DNA from: Parvularculaceae bacterium
Lineage (GTDB): Bacteria; Pseudomonadota; Alphaproteobacteria; Caulobacterales; Parvularculaceae
Direction of reading: 5' to 3'
Assembly (NCBI GenBank): GCA_013215175.1
Contig: JABSRH010000002.1
Span: forward strand, 1-56,569
DNA: 56,569 nt
In this document: in pieces, positions 16,554 to 24,881 of the stretch
How the letters are laid out: the number at the start of each line of letters is the position of its first letter
How positions within the stretch are numbered: position 1 is the first letter of the stretch
Program-made: the position numbers and the translations under genes
The notes under the pieces: generated by a model
What the model was told of the DNA's origin: nothing
The model's input: only the letters and a program-made list of their open reading frames with translations
Database searches by the model: none

Positions 16554-17930
16554 TTAAGTGAAGAGGCCGAGCGGTGTTGTGTCAAACCGATCTCGGTTGG
16601 TAAACACTTCGTTCAGTTCACTGTTCGAAAGTCCAAACCAGCTGCCCATTTCCGCGCCATATTGCTCAACAGCGATCTGAGGAATCATCGTGCCGCGTTT
16701 CCAGTGCTGGTCATTCCCCAGCTCGAAGCTCGGTACACTGCCAGCGATGCGTCCACCAGCCACCTGGTTGCCGATGACGAAGTGATGGCCACCCCAACCA
16801 TGGTCGGTACCTGTCGCGTTGCTGACAAGCGACCGACCGAAGTCACTGCCAGTGAAGGTCGTGACGAGGTCGGCGAGGCCAGCATTTTCGAGGGCTGTCT
16901 GGAATGACGTTACGGCTTCAGACAGCGTACGAAGCAGTTCAGGCATGGCGCTGACATGGTTCTTATGCGTGTCAAATCCGTCGAGGCGTGCGAAGAAAAT
17001 CTGACGCGAAACGCCGAGCTGAGAGCGTGAGGCGATGACGTTGGCGATCATCGCCAACTGCTCAGAGAGGTAGTTTCTCGGAACGACGACACTGTCGCCC
17101 AGGGTTTGCCCACTCAAGACCGTCGAAAAACGCTCCGTGTCTGCAATAGCTCGACCCTGAGCGTTGATGACGTCACGCATCAGAACATTCGACGTGTTGT
17201 TGCTCGGGTTGCTGAGATAGTCTGTCAGCATAGAGGATAGTTCTGCGGAGCCCCACAGTTCGTCTTCAGTACCGAAGGCTCGCTTGATGTCACCATCAGG
17301 CTTCAGGGCGACCTGTCTCGTTTGGCGTCCTTGCAAGAACACATTCTCGCCGCGGAGCGAAACCGCCGTGTAAGGAGAGCTTTGGGTGAAAGCATCAAGC
17401 ATGGCGCCGCCCCAACCGTTGCTGGCGCCTTCACCGGAAAATGCTGTCCAGGTTGACGCCTGGTCGTTGTGCGAAAAGAGCCTGTCGGGCAGGAGCGCTG
17501 TTTCCGCGTCGATCATCGACCGTGAGGTCGGCTCTAGCAGCGGACCGACATTGGGAACAATAGCGAGGCGCCCTGTTTCAAACAGGTTGTGCATCCCGGC
17601 CATCTCTGGGGGCATGGCGAACTCGCGGCCACCAAAGTCCCCTGAATTGCTGGGGTTCAGCTTCAACAGGTTGTCACGGGACCGACTTCCCCGTTCCCCG
17701 AACTCATCGATCTGGGCGATGATCGAACTCCGGGCCGATGCCCAGTTATCGTATGAAGGCTGATCATACCCAATCAACATGTCGTGCGCGTCAGCGCCGC
17801 CGTTGAGGAAGATGAACACGAGGGCCTTGTACCCAGACTGGTCAGCCGCTCGCGCAGCAAGAGGTGCGAGTCCAGTGGCGCCAAGACCCAGAGCGGAAGT
17901 TTGTAAGAAACGACGACGTGATAACAACAT
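16554..17930 (-). CDS. DUF1501 protein, Tat-type signal (copy B)
   Basis: This 458-residue paralogue of the gene at 13321-14694 begins MLLSRRRFLQ, a twin-arginine motif, then GLGATGLAPLAARAA as export signal. It keeps the DUF1501 landmarks ALVFIFLNGGADAHDML, FFARLDGFDTHKNH, TTFTGSDFGRSL and GTDHGWGGHHFVIGN. The ATG at 17930 is preferred because AGGTGG lies upstream; a GTG at 17942 directly abuts the stop of DUF1800-B and would leave no room for a ribosome site. The gene is tightly coupled to DUF1800-B. Similarity to copy A runs end to end, indicating gene-pair duplication, but the copies differ at many positions and so are not recent. Confidence 0.88.
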   Translation of the reverse strand: MLLSRRRFLQTSALGLGATGLAPLAARAADQSGYKALVFIFLNGGADAHDMLIGYDQPSYDNWASARSSIIAQIDEFGERGSRSRDNLLKLNPSNSGDFGGREFAMPPEMAGMHNLFETGRLAIVPNVGPLLEPTSRSMIDAETALLPDRLFSHNDQASTWTAFSGEGASNGWGGAMLDAFTQSSPYTAVSLRGENVFLQGRQTRQVALKPDGDIKRAFGTEDELWGSAELSSMLTDYLSNPSNNTSNVLMRDVINAQGRAIADTERFSTVLSGQTLGDSVVVPRNYLSEQLAMIANVIASRSQLGVSRQIFFARLDGFDTHKNHVSAMPELLRTLSEAVTSFQTALENAGLADLVTTFTGSDFGRSLVSNATGTDHGWGGHHFVIGNQVAGGRIAGSVPSFELGNDQHWKRGTMIPQIAVEQYGAEMGSWFGLSNSELNEVFTNRDRFDTTPLGLFT

Positions 17931-17942
17931 ATGAGCCCCCAC

Positions 17943-19787
17943 CTACTGCTGAACCATGTATTCTGGTGATGTGACCGTCATGAGGGCCGCAAGGGTCCAC
18001 CGACGAGCATTTGTCTTTTCCGGCTGCTTCTGAGTAACCGGCACGGCTTCAACAGCTTCTATGATCCGTGCACGGTTCTCTTCGCTGAACTGACCGCCCA
18101 TCAGATCGGCGATCACTTGATCCACCAAGCCGGGTATGTCTTCAGCAGCGAGTTCGTAATTGTACGAAACGTCAAAGTCCGCGACCAAATCTTCGCCATC
18201 CTCGATCTCGAAGATCTCGATGAACGACCTCATCACGTTGATGTAGGCTACCATCGCTGGCGCACTGGCAATCTGCAGTTCAGGCGTTTTCAGTCCGAGT
18301 TCTGCGGACTCCGTACCTGGCGCAACATAGCCAGGCCGGAAGTCGTTGAACACTGATGGAGCGGCAAAGGCGTTCTGTTCCAGCAGTCTCTCGGAATCGA
18401 GATTGTCGAGGGACCGGCCTGATGGCAAAACCCCAGAAGTCGTCACGTCCTTCTCATTCCGATAGGCACGAATGAAATGTGCAACACGGAGTAAAGGTGA
18501 GCGGATCTTACCAAAATTCTCGTCCGTGGTTTCACCGCGGGCTTCGGGGTCCGTTAAGATGGCTGCTGCTGTGGCTGCCAAGTCGCAACGTTGACCCGTA
18601 CCCACGAAATCGCCATTGGGCAGCTCATATTGGCCGGCTGAGAACGCCTCAGCAACTCGCCGAACATAGTCAGGCGACGGATTTGACGTCACCAGTTTTT
18701 GGATAAGTTGCTTCGAAATGAACGGCGCAACGTTTGGATGCTCAAGCAGGTAGTCCAAGGCAGCGTTGATGCTATCCACGGCATCGTTGCCGACGTTGAC
18801 CGTGGTCTGCATAAACGTCTTGGCCCGATCTTCATGCTGAGCGCGGAAGCTCTCCATGGGAAGGTACCGGTTGTTATCGGTGACACGCGGACGGTCGAAG
18901 TCCGTGTCCGCCCAACTTAGTCCTGTGAAGACTTCGGCCAGACCCTCAATGTCATCTTGCGAATAAGTTGCATGACCCAAGCCACGACCTGATTCGTCGA
19001 GTTCTTCCAAACCGATGGTGAACAGCTGAAGAATCTCGCGAGCGTAGTTTTCGTCAGGGACGAACCCGTTCTGTACGTCTTCTTTTCTGTTCCCAAGGTG
19101 TGTCAGGTACATCCCCATCACAGGGTTGAAAGAGATGTCGCGGATGAGGCTGCAGTAGTTGCCTAGGGCATGGTCCTGGAGGAGGTCCGCATAGATACCA
19201 AATTCGCTGATATGCTCTGCAATTTGAGGATCTCGGAGCGATGCGACGACGATCTGCGAGAGCGCATACGTCATTCTCTGACGCAGCTGATCCTCTCCAT
19301 GGATCGCACGCTCCCAGAATAGCGTCTGCAGGATGTCTTCCCGAATGCGGACCTCCGCATTCCGGAGATCCTCAATCCTTGGCGTATACGGCACGTGAGG
19401 CTCTTCGAGTTGATCTTGAATCCACGCTGAAAGGTTGAGCTCCTTAAGTTCAGCCAAATCCTCTGCATTCGCGCCGAAGGTGGCCTGCTGTGAGAAGCGA
19501 AAGGCTTCTTTGTCCGTCAGCTCGGCTTCCATCGCCACCGGAGGAGGCGGAGGAGGCGGAGGAGGAGGCGGCGGGGGCGGTGGTGCTGGTGGCGCAGCCG
19601 GTGGTGGCGGCGGCGGCGGCGGAGGAGGTGGAGGTGGAGGTGGAGGAGGGGCCGGAGGCGCGATCGGAGCAACAGGCGCCGGCTCCTCGACAACGGGCGG
19701 CTCCTCCGGCGCTTCGGCCACAGGTTTACACGCTGAAATGGCTGCTACGGCGGTGGTCATCGCCAGGGCCGTCCAACTCAGTTTCAT
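17943..19787 (-). CDS. DUF1800 lipoprotein with polyproline linker (copy B)
   Basis: The 614-residue lipoprotein has a lipobox ISAC (C20) and then an Ala/Pro/Glu spacer leading into two uninterrupted proline runs of 17 and 15 residues split by AAPPA. The DUF1800 domain follows: EAFRFSQQATFGANAEDL, FWERAIHGEDQLRQRMTYAL, MGMYLTHLGNRKEDV, NYAREILQLFTIGLEEL. The linker should form an extended rod holding the domain away from the membrane anchor and would need EF-P for translation. The ATG at 19787 is chosen because GGGAG lies six bases upstream; GTG 19808 and ATG 19793 fit worse. It is first of four minus-strand genes forming two DUF1800/DUF1501 pairs. Confidence 0.88.
   Translation of the reverse strand: MKLSWTALAMTTAVAAISACKPVAEAPEEPPVVEEPAPVAPIAPPAPPPPPPPPPPPPPPPPPAAPPAPPPPPPPPPPPPPPPVAMEAELTDKEAFRFSQQATFGANAEDLAELKELNLSAWIQDQLEEPHVPYTPRIEDLRNAEVRIREDILQTLFWERAIHGEDQLRQRMTYALSQIVVASLRDPQIAEHISEFGIYADLLQDHALGNYCSLIRDISFNPVMGMYLTHLGNRKEDVQNGFVPDENYAREILQLFTIGLEELDESGRGLGHATYSQDDIEGLAEVFTGLSWADTDFDRPRVTDNNRYLPMESFRAQHEDRAKTFMQTTVNVGNDAVDSINAALDYLLEHPNVAPFISKQLIQKLVTSNPSPDYVRRVAEAFSAGQYELPNGDFVGTGQRCDLAATAAAILTDPEARGETTDENFGKIRSPLLRVAHFIRAYRNEKDVTTSGVLPSGRSLDNLDSERLLEQNAFAAPSVFNDFRPGYVAPGTESAELGLKTPELQIASAPAMVAYINVMRSFIEIFEIEDGEDLVADFDVSYNYELAAEDIPGLVDQVIADLMGGQFSEENRARIIEAVEAVPVTQKQPEKTNARRWTLAALMTVTSPEYMVQQ
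19539..19658 (-). repeat. GC-rich proline-codon repeat tract
   Basis: About 120 bp of nearly pure CCN codons on the minus strand encode P15 (19539-19583) and P17 (19599-19649) with short Ala/Pro breaks. The third codon positions vary, so it is a coding low-complexity tract, not a perfect microsatellite. It may still vary in length by slippage. The opposite strand reads as poly-glycine and should not be called a gene. Confidence 0.9.
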
Positions 19788-20176
19788 GTCCATCTCCCAG
19801 GTGCGCACAGCGGCACCAATTATTCACCCCGGTGAGACTTGCCTGGGGAATATGACCTGGGTGCGGACGCATTTGCGGCCATTTCAAGGCACAGGCGTCT
19901 CGCCACCTGAGGTTGGCAAGCTGTTCGTACCGAGAGTTAGGAAACGAGTATTGATTGCACCCTACACGGATGGCGTGAAATGAGAGCTTTTGATTAGCTA
20001 TGACGCGTAAACAGAAAATGGTGAATTGGCATGAAAACAATTAGTTACGCAGCCTTTAGGCTTAAGCTGCGTGTTGTTATCTGTATATAATTTTCGCTGC
20101 TGTTCGTGGCGCGCGGTATTGGTGGTCGCGTAGCCAGGGTGCGCAACGGCCTGGATCAGCTTAAGGTCAATACGGA
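19788..20176. other. 389-bp intergenic region, no gene seen
   Basis: This space separates the DUF1800-B start from the end of the TIGR03084-like gene, so it must hold the promoter of the DUF1800/DUF1501 locus and any 3' end of the atu-like operon. The part from about 19980 to 20095 is visibly AT-rich. A 7-bp inverted repeat, ACGCAGC (20047-20053) with GCTGCGT (20066-20072), is followed on the minus strand by a T-containing stretch and may be a weak terminator. A TATAAT word at 20086-20091 reads plus, but I find no matching -35 or gene. Short frames here look spurious. Confidence 0.5.
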
Positions 20177-20977
20177 TTAACCGTGTTCGGTCATATGACG
20201 TTGGCCGGGTGCAGGAGGCGCTTCTGGTGGCCCGGCGAAGCATTGAGCTTTATGCATCCAATCTGTCGCAACATCGCCTTTCACAACAAGATCGACATCA
20301 GCGATGTTCCGCGTTTGTGTGACGACCTGGCAGAACGCTGTAGCCGAGCCCTCGATGCGTTCATCCGGGTGCTCAGGATTGAAGGTCCAGATCGCTCCTG
20401 ACGGAGCGGTTAGACGCACATGGGGTTTGATAGATGGCTTCTGTTCGCCGCGAACCTGATAGGTCCAACCGAATGTTCGGACACCGAGTTCTGCAATCGG
20501 CCGAATGTGATCACCATCGATGCGTGCGCGACCTGCTAGATCATAAAGAGCTTGTCCGTGGGCCCATGTCTCCATCAGCCGTGCGCTGATTGAGGATTGC
20601 GCACTCATCGGTGGACCCGCCCAGGGAAGCCGTCGTTCAGGATCAATCGACCGGAAGACACCAGCCGTCCTTTCGGCAGATGCCTGCCACGTTGAGATCA
20701 GTTCACTGCCGGTTAGGTGTTGGAAGGCTTCGTCCTCATACCCTCGCATGCCACCCGCGGCGACTTTCGGCAGAGCCTCCATCAACATCGCTTGGAAGGC
20801 TTCGGTGCTTTCGGTCGACAGCAGTGCTGCTTCGTTCCAACAGTGGAGGTGACGGATAATCTGTGTGCCCGTCCATGATTTGAACAGCGTTGGTTGGTCG
20901 AGGTCCAGGTTTGCGTCCAGTAGCAGTTTCGCCAACCCGGTGGTCTCTTTCAAGAAATCGTCAGCCTCGTGGATCAT
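20177..20977 (-). CDS. TIGR03084-like metal-binding protein (DinB/MDMPI fold)
   Basis: The 266-residue protein has the N-terminal four-helix domain of DinB / mycothiol-dependent maleylpyruvate isomerase proteins. Likely metal ligands lie in IIRHLHCWNEAALL and in METWAHGQALYDLAGRA, the E/H-G-Q signature of the family. A C-terminal domain with SGAIWTFNPEHPDERIEGSA resembles an SCP2-like part. TIGR03084-type proteins recur in acyl-CoA and terpene-utilisation clusters, which fits its place as last gene of this operon, overlapping the preceding gene by 4 bp (ATGA). Alphaproteobacteria do not make mycothiol, so a glutathione-dependent or thiol-independent role is more likely. Substrate unknown. Confidence 0.72.
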   Translation of the reverse strand: MIHEADDFLKETTGLAKLLLDANLDLDQPTLFKSWTGTQIIRHLHCWNEAALLSTESTEAFQAMLMEALPKVAAGGMRGYEDEAFQHLTGSELISTWQASAERTAGVFRSIDPERRLPWAGPPMSAQSSISARLMETWAHGQALYDLAGRARIDGDHIRPIAELGVRTFGWTYQVRGEQKPSIKPHVRLTAPSGAIWTFNPEHPDERIEGSATAFCQVVTQTRNIADVDLVVKGDVATDWMHKAQCFAGPPEAPPAPGQRHMTEHG

Positions 20978-22101
20978 GCGCCAATCGCCTCGCTCAATTG
21001 CTCAAAGGCCTCGGCGAATTCCTGTTTGAAGCGCTGGACAATCTGACCAGACGTTTCTTTTTCATTCATCAAACCAACAGCCTGGCCCACCCAGTAGGTG
21101 GCGAGCTCGCGCGCACCTTCGTGACCTCCGTCAGCAAGTTTGTCGAGCTTCCGCAGAGCCGGTTCGGACACTAGGGTTTGTAGCGGCATGGGTAGAGCTT
21201 GCGGGCCTTCCGTCTCCCAAGCTTCAGTCCAAGGACTTTTCAGCTGGCGCGATGGCTTACCTGTGCGCGAACGAGAGCGTACTGTGTCCGCAGAGCTCGC
21301 TTCGATCATCTTGTCCTTAACCGACTCGCTGGTTTCAGCCTCGGCTGAGGTGAGCCAAACCGACCCGCACCAAGCGCCGGCCGCGCCCATGGCCATGAGC
21401 CCCGCCATTTGGCTGCCTGTGGCAATGCCGCCAGCGGCTAGTACGGGGGTGCCTTGCGCTACACGGACGACTTCAGGGACGAGCACCAAGGTCGAGATCT
21501 CGCCACAATGGCCGCCTGCCTCGCCACCCGCTGCGATGAGGACATCGACACCGGCTTCAACCTGCTTTGCAGCGTGTGCCGCCGAACCGACGAGTGCGCC
21601 GACTTTGACGCCGTTAGCGCGGGCCTTGTCGATCATCATTTGAGGGGGCACACCGAGAGCATTCACCAGAAGTTTGACGGGGTGTTCAAAGGCAGTGTCG
21701 AGCGCCGTTGTTGCTCCATCGGGCGTTAGGTTGCTCAAGAAATGGGTATGGTCGAGCCGGCTCTCGTCCAAATCTTCTGTCGACACACCGCCATCTTCTA
21801 AGAGCTTTGCGGCAAAGTCTTTATGCTCTGCTGGGATCATTCCGAGGAGCGCCTGCTCGTCGACTGGGCCAGCTTGCAATACACTCTTGGTAGGGACGAT
21901 CAAGTCAAGCCCGTAGGGTTTGCCGTCGACGTGGTCGTCAATCCACGTAAGCTCTTCCTTCAGTTGTTCCGGTGTATGATTAACGGCGCCAAAGACACCC
22001 ATGCCGCCGGCTTTCGAAACGGCCGCAACCACATCTCGGCAATGACTGAAGGCCAGTAGAGGGAATTCGATCCCAAACATGTCACAAATAGGGGACTTCA
22101 T
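20974..22101 (-). CDS. Nitronate monooxygenase / 2-nitropropane dioxygenase family protein
   Basis: This 375-residue FMN-dependent TIM-barrel protein starts MKSPICDMFGIEFPLLAFSH, as the family does. It carries AAGGEAGGHCGE, the segment with the conserved catalytic histidine, and VLAAGGIATGSQMAGLMAMGAAG for flavin phosphate binding. Members inside fatty-acid clusters often do not act on nitronates and may oxidise or reduce unsaturated acyl intermediates; that is inference here. Start and stop both overlap neighbouring genes by 4 bp, so it is translated together with the carboxylase alpha subunit and the TIGR03084-like protein. Confidence 0.85.
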   Translation of the reverse strand: MKSPICDMFGIEFPLLAFSHCRDVVAAVSKAGGMGVFGAVNHTPEQLKEELTWIDDHVDGKPYGLDLIVPTKSVLQAGPVDEQALLGMIPAEHKDFAAKLLEDGGVSTEDLDESRLDHTHFLSNLTPDGATTALDTAFEHPVKLLVNALGVPPQMMIDKARANGVKVGALVGSAAHAAKQVEAGVDVLIAAGGEAGGHCGEISTLVLVPEVVRVAQGTPVLAAGGIATGSQMAGLMAMGAAGAWCGSVWLTSAEAETSESVKDKMIEASSADTVRSRSRTGKPSRQLKSPWTEAWETEGPQALPMPLQTLVSEPALRKLDKLADGGHEGARELATYWVGQAVGLMNEKETSGQIVQRFKQEFAEAFEQLSEAIGA

Positions 22102-24083
22102 TCGTTGACCTCCGTCTGATTACTGATGATAATCATCAGATCGTCTGTGCTCACTTGCGATCCTGTTTCGACGCGTACTTCCGTTATGGTGCCGTCGACC
22201 ATCGCCTTAATTTCATGTTGCATTTTCATGGCTTCGAGGAGTGCCAGACGCTGCCCGGCCGTAACGCTCTGGCCCACGTTGACGAAAACGTCTGTTACGA
22301 GACCGTGCATGGGCGCCGTGATGTCACCTTCGCTGCCGGCTCCATCGTTGCTGCCCGACAAGGCTAGAAGGTTTGTAAGCTGAAATTCACCGTCGGTTGT
22401 CTGAAGGTCAATCATGGCGTCTTCATGCCTGAATTGAACAGCCACCCGCTTGCCATCCACTGTCAGAATACCAAAGTGAGCAGACAGTTCGGTCACCGTA
22501 ACCTTGATGTCTGCGTCTCCGACTTGAGCTGCGTAGCCAGAGCCGCTGCTTGAGACCCGAACGTTCGTTTCACCTTCGTCGCTATTGTAGCGGTAAGGCG
22601 TGTAGAGATGGTCGGCACTGCTCCAGTTCAGAAGTTCGCTCGGTACTTCAATTTCGTTTTGCCTGCGTACGAGTGCTTTCATGTGTTGCAGCACCGCCGC
22701 GATAGCGTATGTCTGGGCCGTGATAGAGGGCTGCGTAAACGCCGCCATGCGATCAAGGTCATCGGTCCGCATTTCTCCCTGAGCGAAGCGTTTGGCTCCA
22801 ATCATGTCGATGAGAAATGTTCGGTTCGTGTCGATGCCGAATAGCGTTGTCTTTTGAAGGGCCTGTATGAGCTTACGGCAAGCTTCCTCGCGAGAACGAC
22901 CGTGAACAATGACTTTCGCGACCATCGGGTCATAGAACGGCGTTACTGCGCCACCCGTTTCGATACCTGCGTCAGTCCGACAATTGTCAGCAGGCTGCCA
23001 TAGCTGAATTGGTCCCGTCGAGGGCAAAAAGCCTTCGCTTGGATTCTCTGCATAAAGACGGGCTTCGATGGCGTGCCCGTTCAGACTGATATCTTCTTGG
23101 TTTAATCCGAGGGCTTCATCGCTGGCTACCCGAAGCTGAAGCTCAACAAGATCAAGGCCTGTGATCTCTTCCGTTACGGGATGCTCGACCTGTAGTCTTG
23201 TATTCATTTCAAGGAAGTAGAATGATCCGTCGTCAGCGAGTAGAAACTCAACGGTCCCCGCGCCACTATAATCCACCGCCTTCGCGGCGGCGACTGCAGC
23301 AGCGCCCATCCGTCCACGCAGCTCAGCATTGACAGCTGGTGAGGGTGCTTCTTCGACAATCTTTTGATGTCGGCGCTGCATCGAGCAATCACGCTCACCA
23401 AGATGGATGACGTTACCGTGGTTGTCCCCAAAGACTTGCACCTCAACATGCCGAGCATGCTCGACGGCTTTCTCGAGGATCAGATCCGACGAACCGAAGG
23501 CTGATAGAGCCTCCTGGCGAGCGTCAGCCAAGGCGGCGACTAGGTCGTCAGGCGACCGAACGATCCGCATGCCACGGCCACCGCCGCCGGCCGCGGCTTT
23601 CACCATCACCGGGAACCCGGCCGCGTTTGCGGCATCGATGAAGAGTTGGTCGGCCTGGTCTGCGCCTTGATAGCCTGGGATGCAAGGCACGTCCGCTTCA
23701 ACCATCGACCGCTTGGCTGCCGCCTTGTCACCCATTAGTTCGATAGCAGATGGTGGAGGACCGACGAACACCAGGCCCGCATCGGCGACGGCCTGAGCGA
23801 AACCGGCATTTTCCGAAAGAAAACCGTAGCCTGGGTGGATAGCATCAGCACCTGTCGCTCGGGCTGCCTCCAGAATGGCGGCCTGGTTCAAATAGCTCTG
23901 TGCGGATGGTGCTGGCCCGATTGTCACGCATTCATCGGCAAACTGAGCGTGAGGTGTGTTGGCGTCCGCTTCTGATGCAACCGCAACGGTCCGCAGCCCC
24001 ATGCGACGGGCTGTTTTCATGACTCTTAGGGCGATTTCGCCGCGATTGGCGACGAGGAGAGTGTTGATCACAGCCATGCTCAT
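22098..24083 (-). CDS. Acyl-CoA carboxylase alpha subunit (biotin carboxylase plus biotinyl domain), AtuF/LiuD-type
   Basis: The 661-residue subunit loads CO2 onto biotin using ATP. The biotin carboxylase part starts INTLLVANRGEIALRVMKTA, has the ATP-grasp glycine loop KAAAGGGGRGM and FLEMNTRLQVEHPVTEEITG. A linker domain follows, and a C-terminal biotinyl domain has EAMKM with the biotinylated lysine near K620. Size matches geranyl-CoA and 3-methylcrotonyl-CoA carboxylases. The ATG at 24083 forms an ATGA overlap with the hydratase gene; the TTG at 24092 is rejected. Its beta partner lies two genes upstream. The substrate is not fixed by this subunit. Confidence 0.92.
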   Translation of the reverse strand: MSMAVINTLLVANRGEIALRVMKTARRMGLRTVAVASEADANTPHAQFADECVTIGPAPSAQSYLNQAAILEAARATGADAIHPGYGFLSENAGFAQAVADAGLVFVGPPPSAIELMGDKAAAKRSMVEADVPCIPGYQGADQADQLFIDAANAAGFPVMVKAAAGGGGRGMRIVRSPDDLVAALADARQEALSAFGSSDLILEKAVEHARHVEVQVFGDNHGNVIHLGERDCSMQRRHQKIVEEAPSPAVNAELRGRMGAAAVAAAKAVDYSGAGTVEFLLADDGSFYFLEMNTRLQVEHPVTEEITGLDLVELQLRVASDEALGLNQEDISLNGHAIEARLYAENPSEGFLPSTGPIQLWQPADNCRTDAGIETGGAVTPFYDPMVAKVIVHGRSREEACRKLIQALQKTTLFGIDTNRTFLIDMIGAKRFAQGEMRTDDLDRMAAFTQPSITAQTYAIAAVLQHMKALVRRQNEIEVPSELLNWSSADHLYTPYRYNSDEGETNVRVSSSGSGYAAQVGDADIKVTVTELSAHFGILTVDGKRVAVQFRHEDAMIDLQTTDGEFQLTNLLALSGSNDGAGSEGDITAPMHGLVTDVFVNVGQSVTAGQRLALLEAMKMQHEIKAMVDGTITEVRVETGSQVSTDDLMIIISNQTEVNE

Positions 24084-24880
24084 TCTGCCCAATTTGGTTT
24101 CCGTTTACCGAGGAAGCTCGCGATACCTTCGGCTCCTTCCTCAGACAGCAAACAATCTGTGAAGGCTGTTGCTGCATCGTCTTGCAACGAAGTGGGCGCT
24201 GCTATGGCCGCCTGGAGAGCGATCCGCTTTGTCGCTGCCAGTGCCTCGGGGGCGCATTGCAGAACCTGGCTCTTGATGGTTGCCAGCCAAGTCTCGAGAT
24301 CTGAGCCGTCCGCTGCCATATGATCTGCCAGGCCGATTTGCATCGCTTCCTCTGCACCGAACGTTGCGGCCGTCAGCATAAGGCGTTTTGCTGTAGAGAG
24401 CCCTAGGCGTGCAACGAGATAAGGCGCGATTTGTGCTGGTGGAATACCCAGTTTGACCTCGGTGAGAGCGAACTTCGCCGACTGCGTCACCGCGATCAGG
24501 TCAGCACAGCAAGCCATGCCCAAGCCGCCGGCCATGGCGGGGCCATCGATGACAGCAACAACCACTTGAGGTTGTTGCTGTATTTGTGCAAACAGCCTGC
24601 CACCGGCTTGGCTCATCTGATGGATAGCTTGCTGGTCGCGCCCCATGATGAAGCGGCCCATGCCTTTTAGGTCGCCTCCGGAGCAAAAAACGCCATTGGC
24701 GCCACGTAAGGTTATGCCGCGTAGGGAGCGATCACCTGTGGCCTGCTCAAGCACGGACGAAAGGGCGGCTGACATGTCTTCGGAGAGAGCGTTGCGGCGC
24801 TCGGCATCTTTCATGGTCAGGGTCAGCCAGCGGCCTTCAGCTTCGGCAATCAAAAGCTCGGAGGGGGATTTGATTGTCAT
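24080..24880 (-). CDS. Enoyl-CoA hydratase, AtuE/LiuC-type
   Basis: The 266-residue crotonase-fold protein has oxyanion-hole segments ANGVFCSGGDLKGMGRF and AMAGGLGMACCADL. The catalytic region ALTEVKLGIPPAQIAPYLVARLG resembles the (S/T)EV(K/R)xGxxPAxIxPYV form of AtuE and LiuC, which hydrate the carboxylated branched intermediates of terpene or leucine breakdown, rather than ordinary fatty-acid hydratases. The ATG at 24880 follows the stop of the beta-subunit gene by one base and uses its GAGGG ribosome site; a longer frame up to 24919 would overlap that gene. It sits between the two carboxylase genes, as in atu and liu operons. Confidence 0.86.
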   Translation of the reverse strand: MTIKSPSELLIAEAEGRWLTLTMKDAERRNALSEDMSAALSSVLEQATGDRSLRGITLRGANGVFCSGGDLKGMGRFIMGRDQQAIHQMSQAGGRLFAQIQQQPQVVVAVIDGPAMAGGLGMACCADLIAVTQSAKFALTEVKLGIPPAQIAPYLVARLGLSTAKRLMLTAATFGAEEAMQIGLADHMAADGSDLETWLATIKSQVLQCAPEALAATKRIALQAAIAAPTSLQDDAATAFTDCLLSEEGAEGIASFLGKRKPNWAE

Positions 24881-24881
24881 C

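Noticed and set aside
19539-19658. Repeat tract considered as CRISPR or VNTR
   Set aside because: No spacer/repeat periodicity; it is a coding tract of proline codons with varied third bases.
19435-19983. Glycine-rich plus-strand frame opposite the polyproline tract
   Set aside because: It mirrors CCN proline codons as GGN glycine codons; the minus-strand frame continues into a conserved DUF1800 domain.
20086-20091. TATAAT word as a plus-strand promoter
   Set aside because: No -35 at the right distance and no plus-strand gene downstream.
20018-20243. Short minus-strand frame in the intergenic region after the TIGR03084-like gene
   Set aside because: It overlaps the end of a clear gene, has no ribosome site and has random composition.
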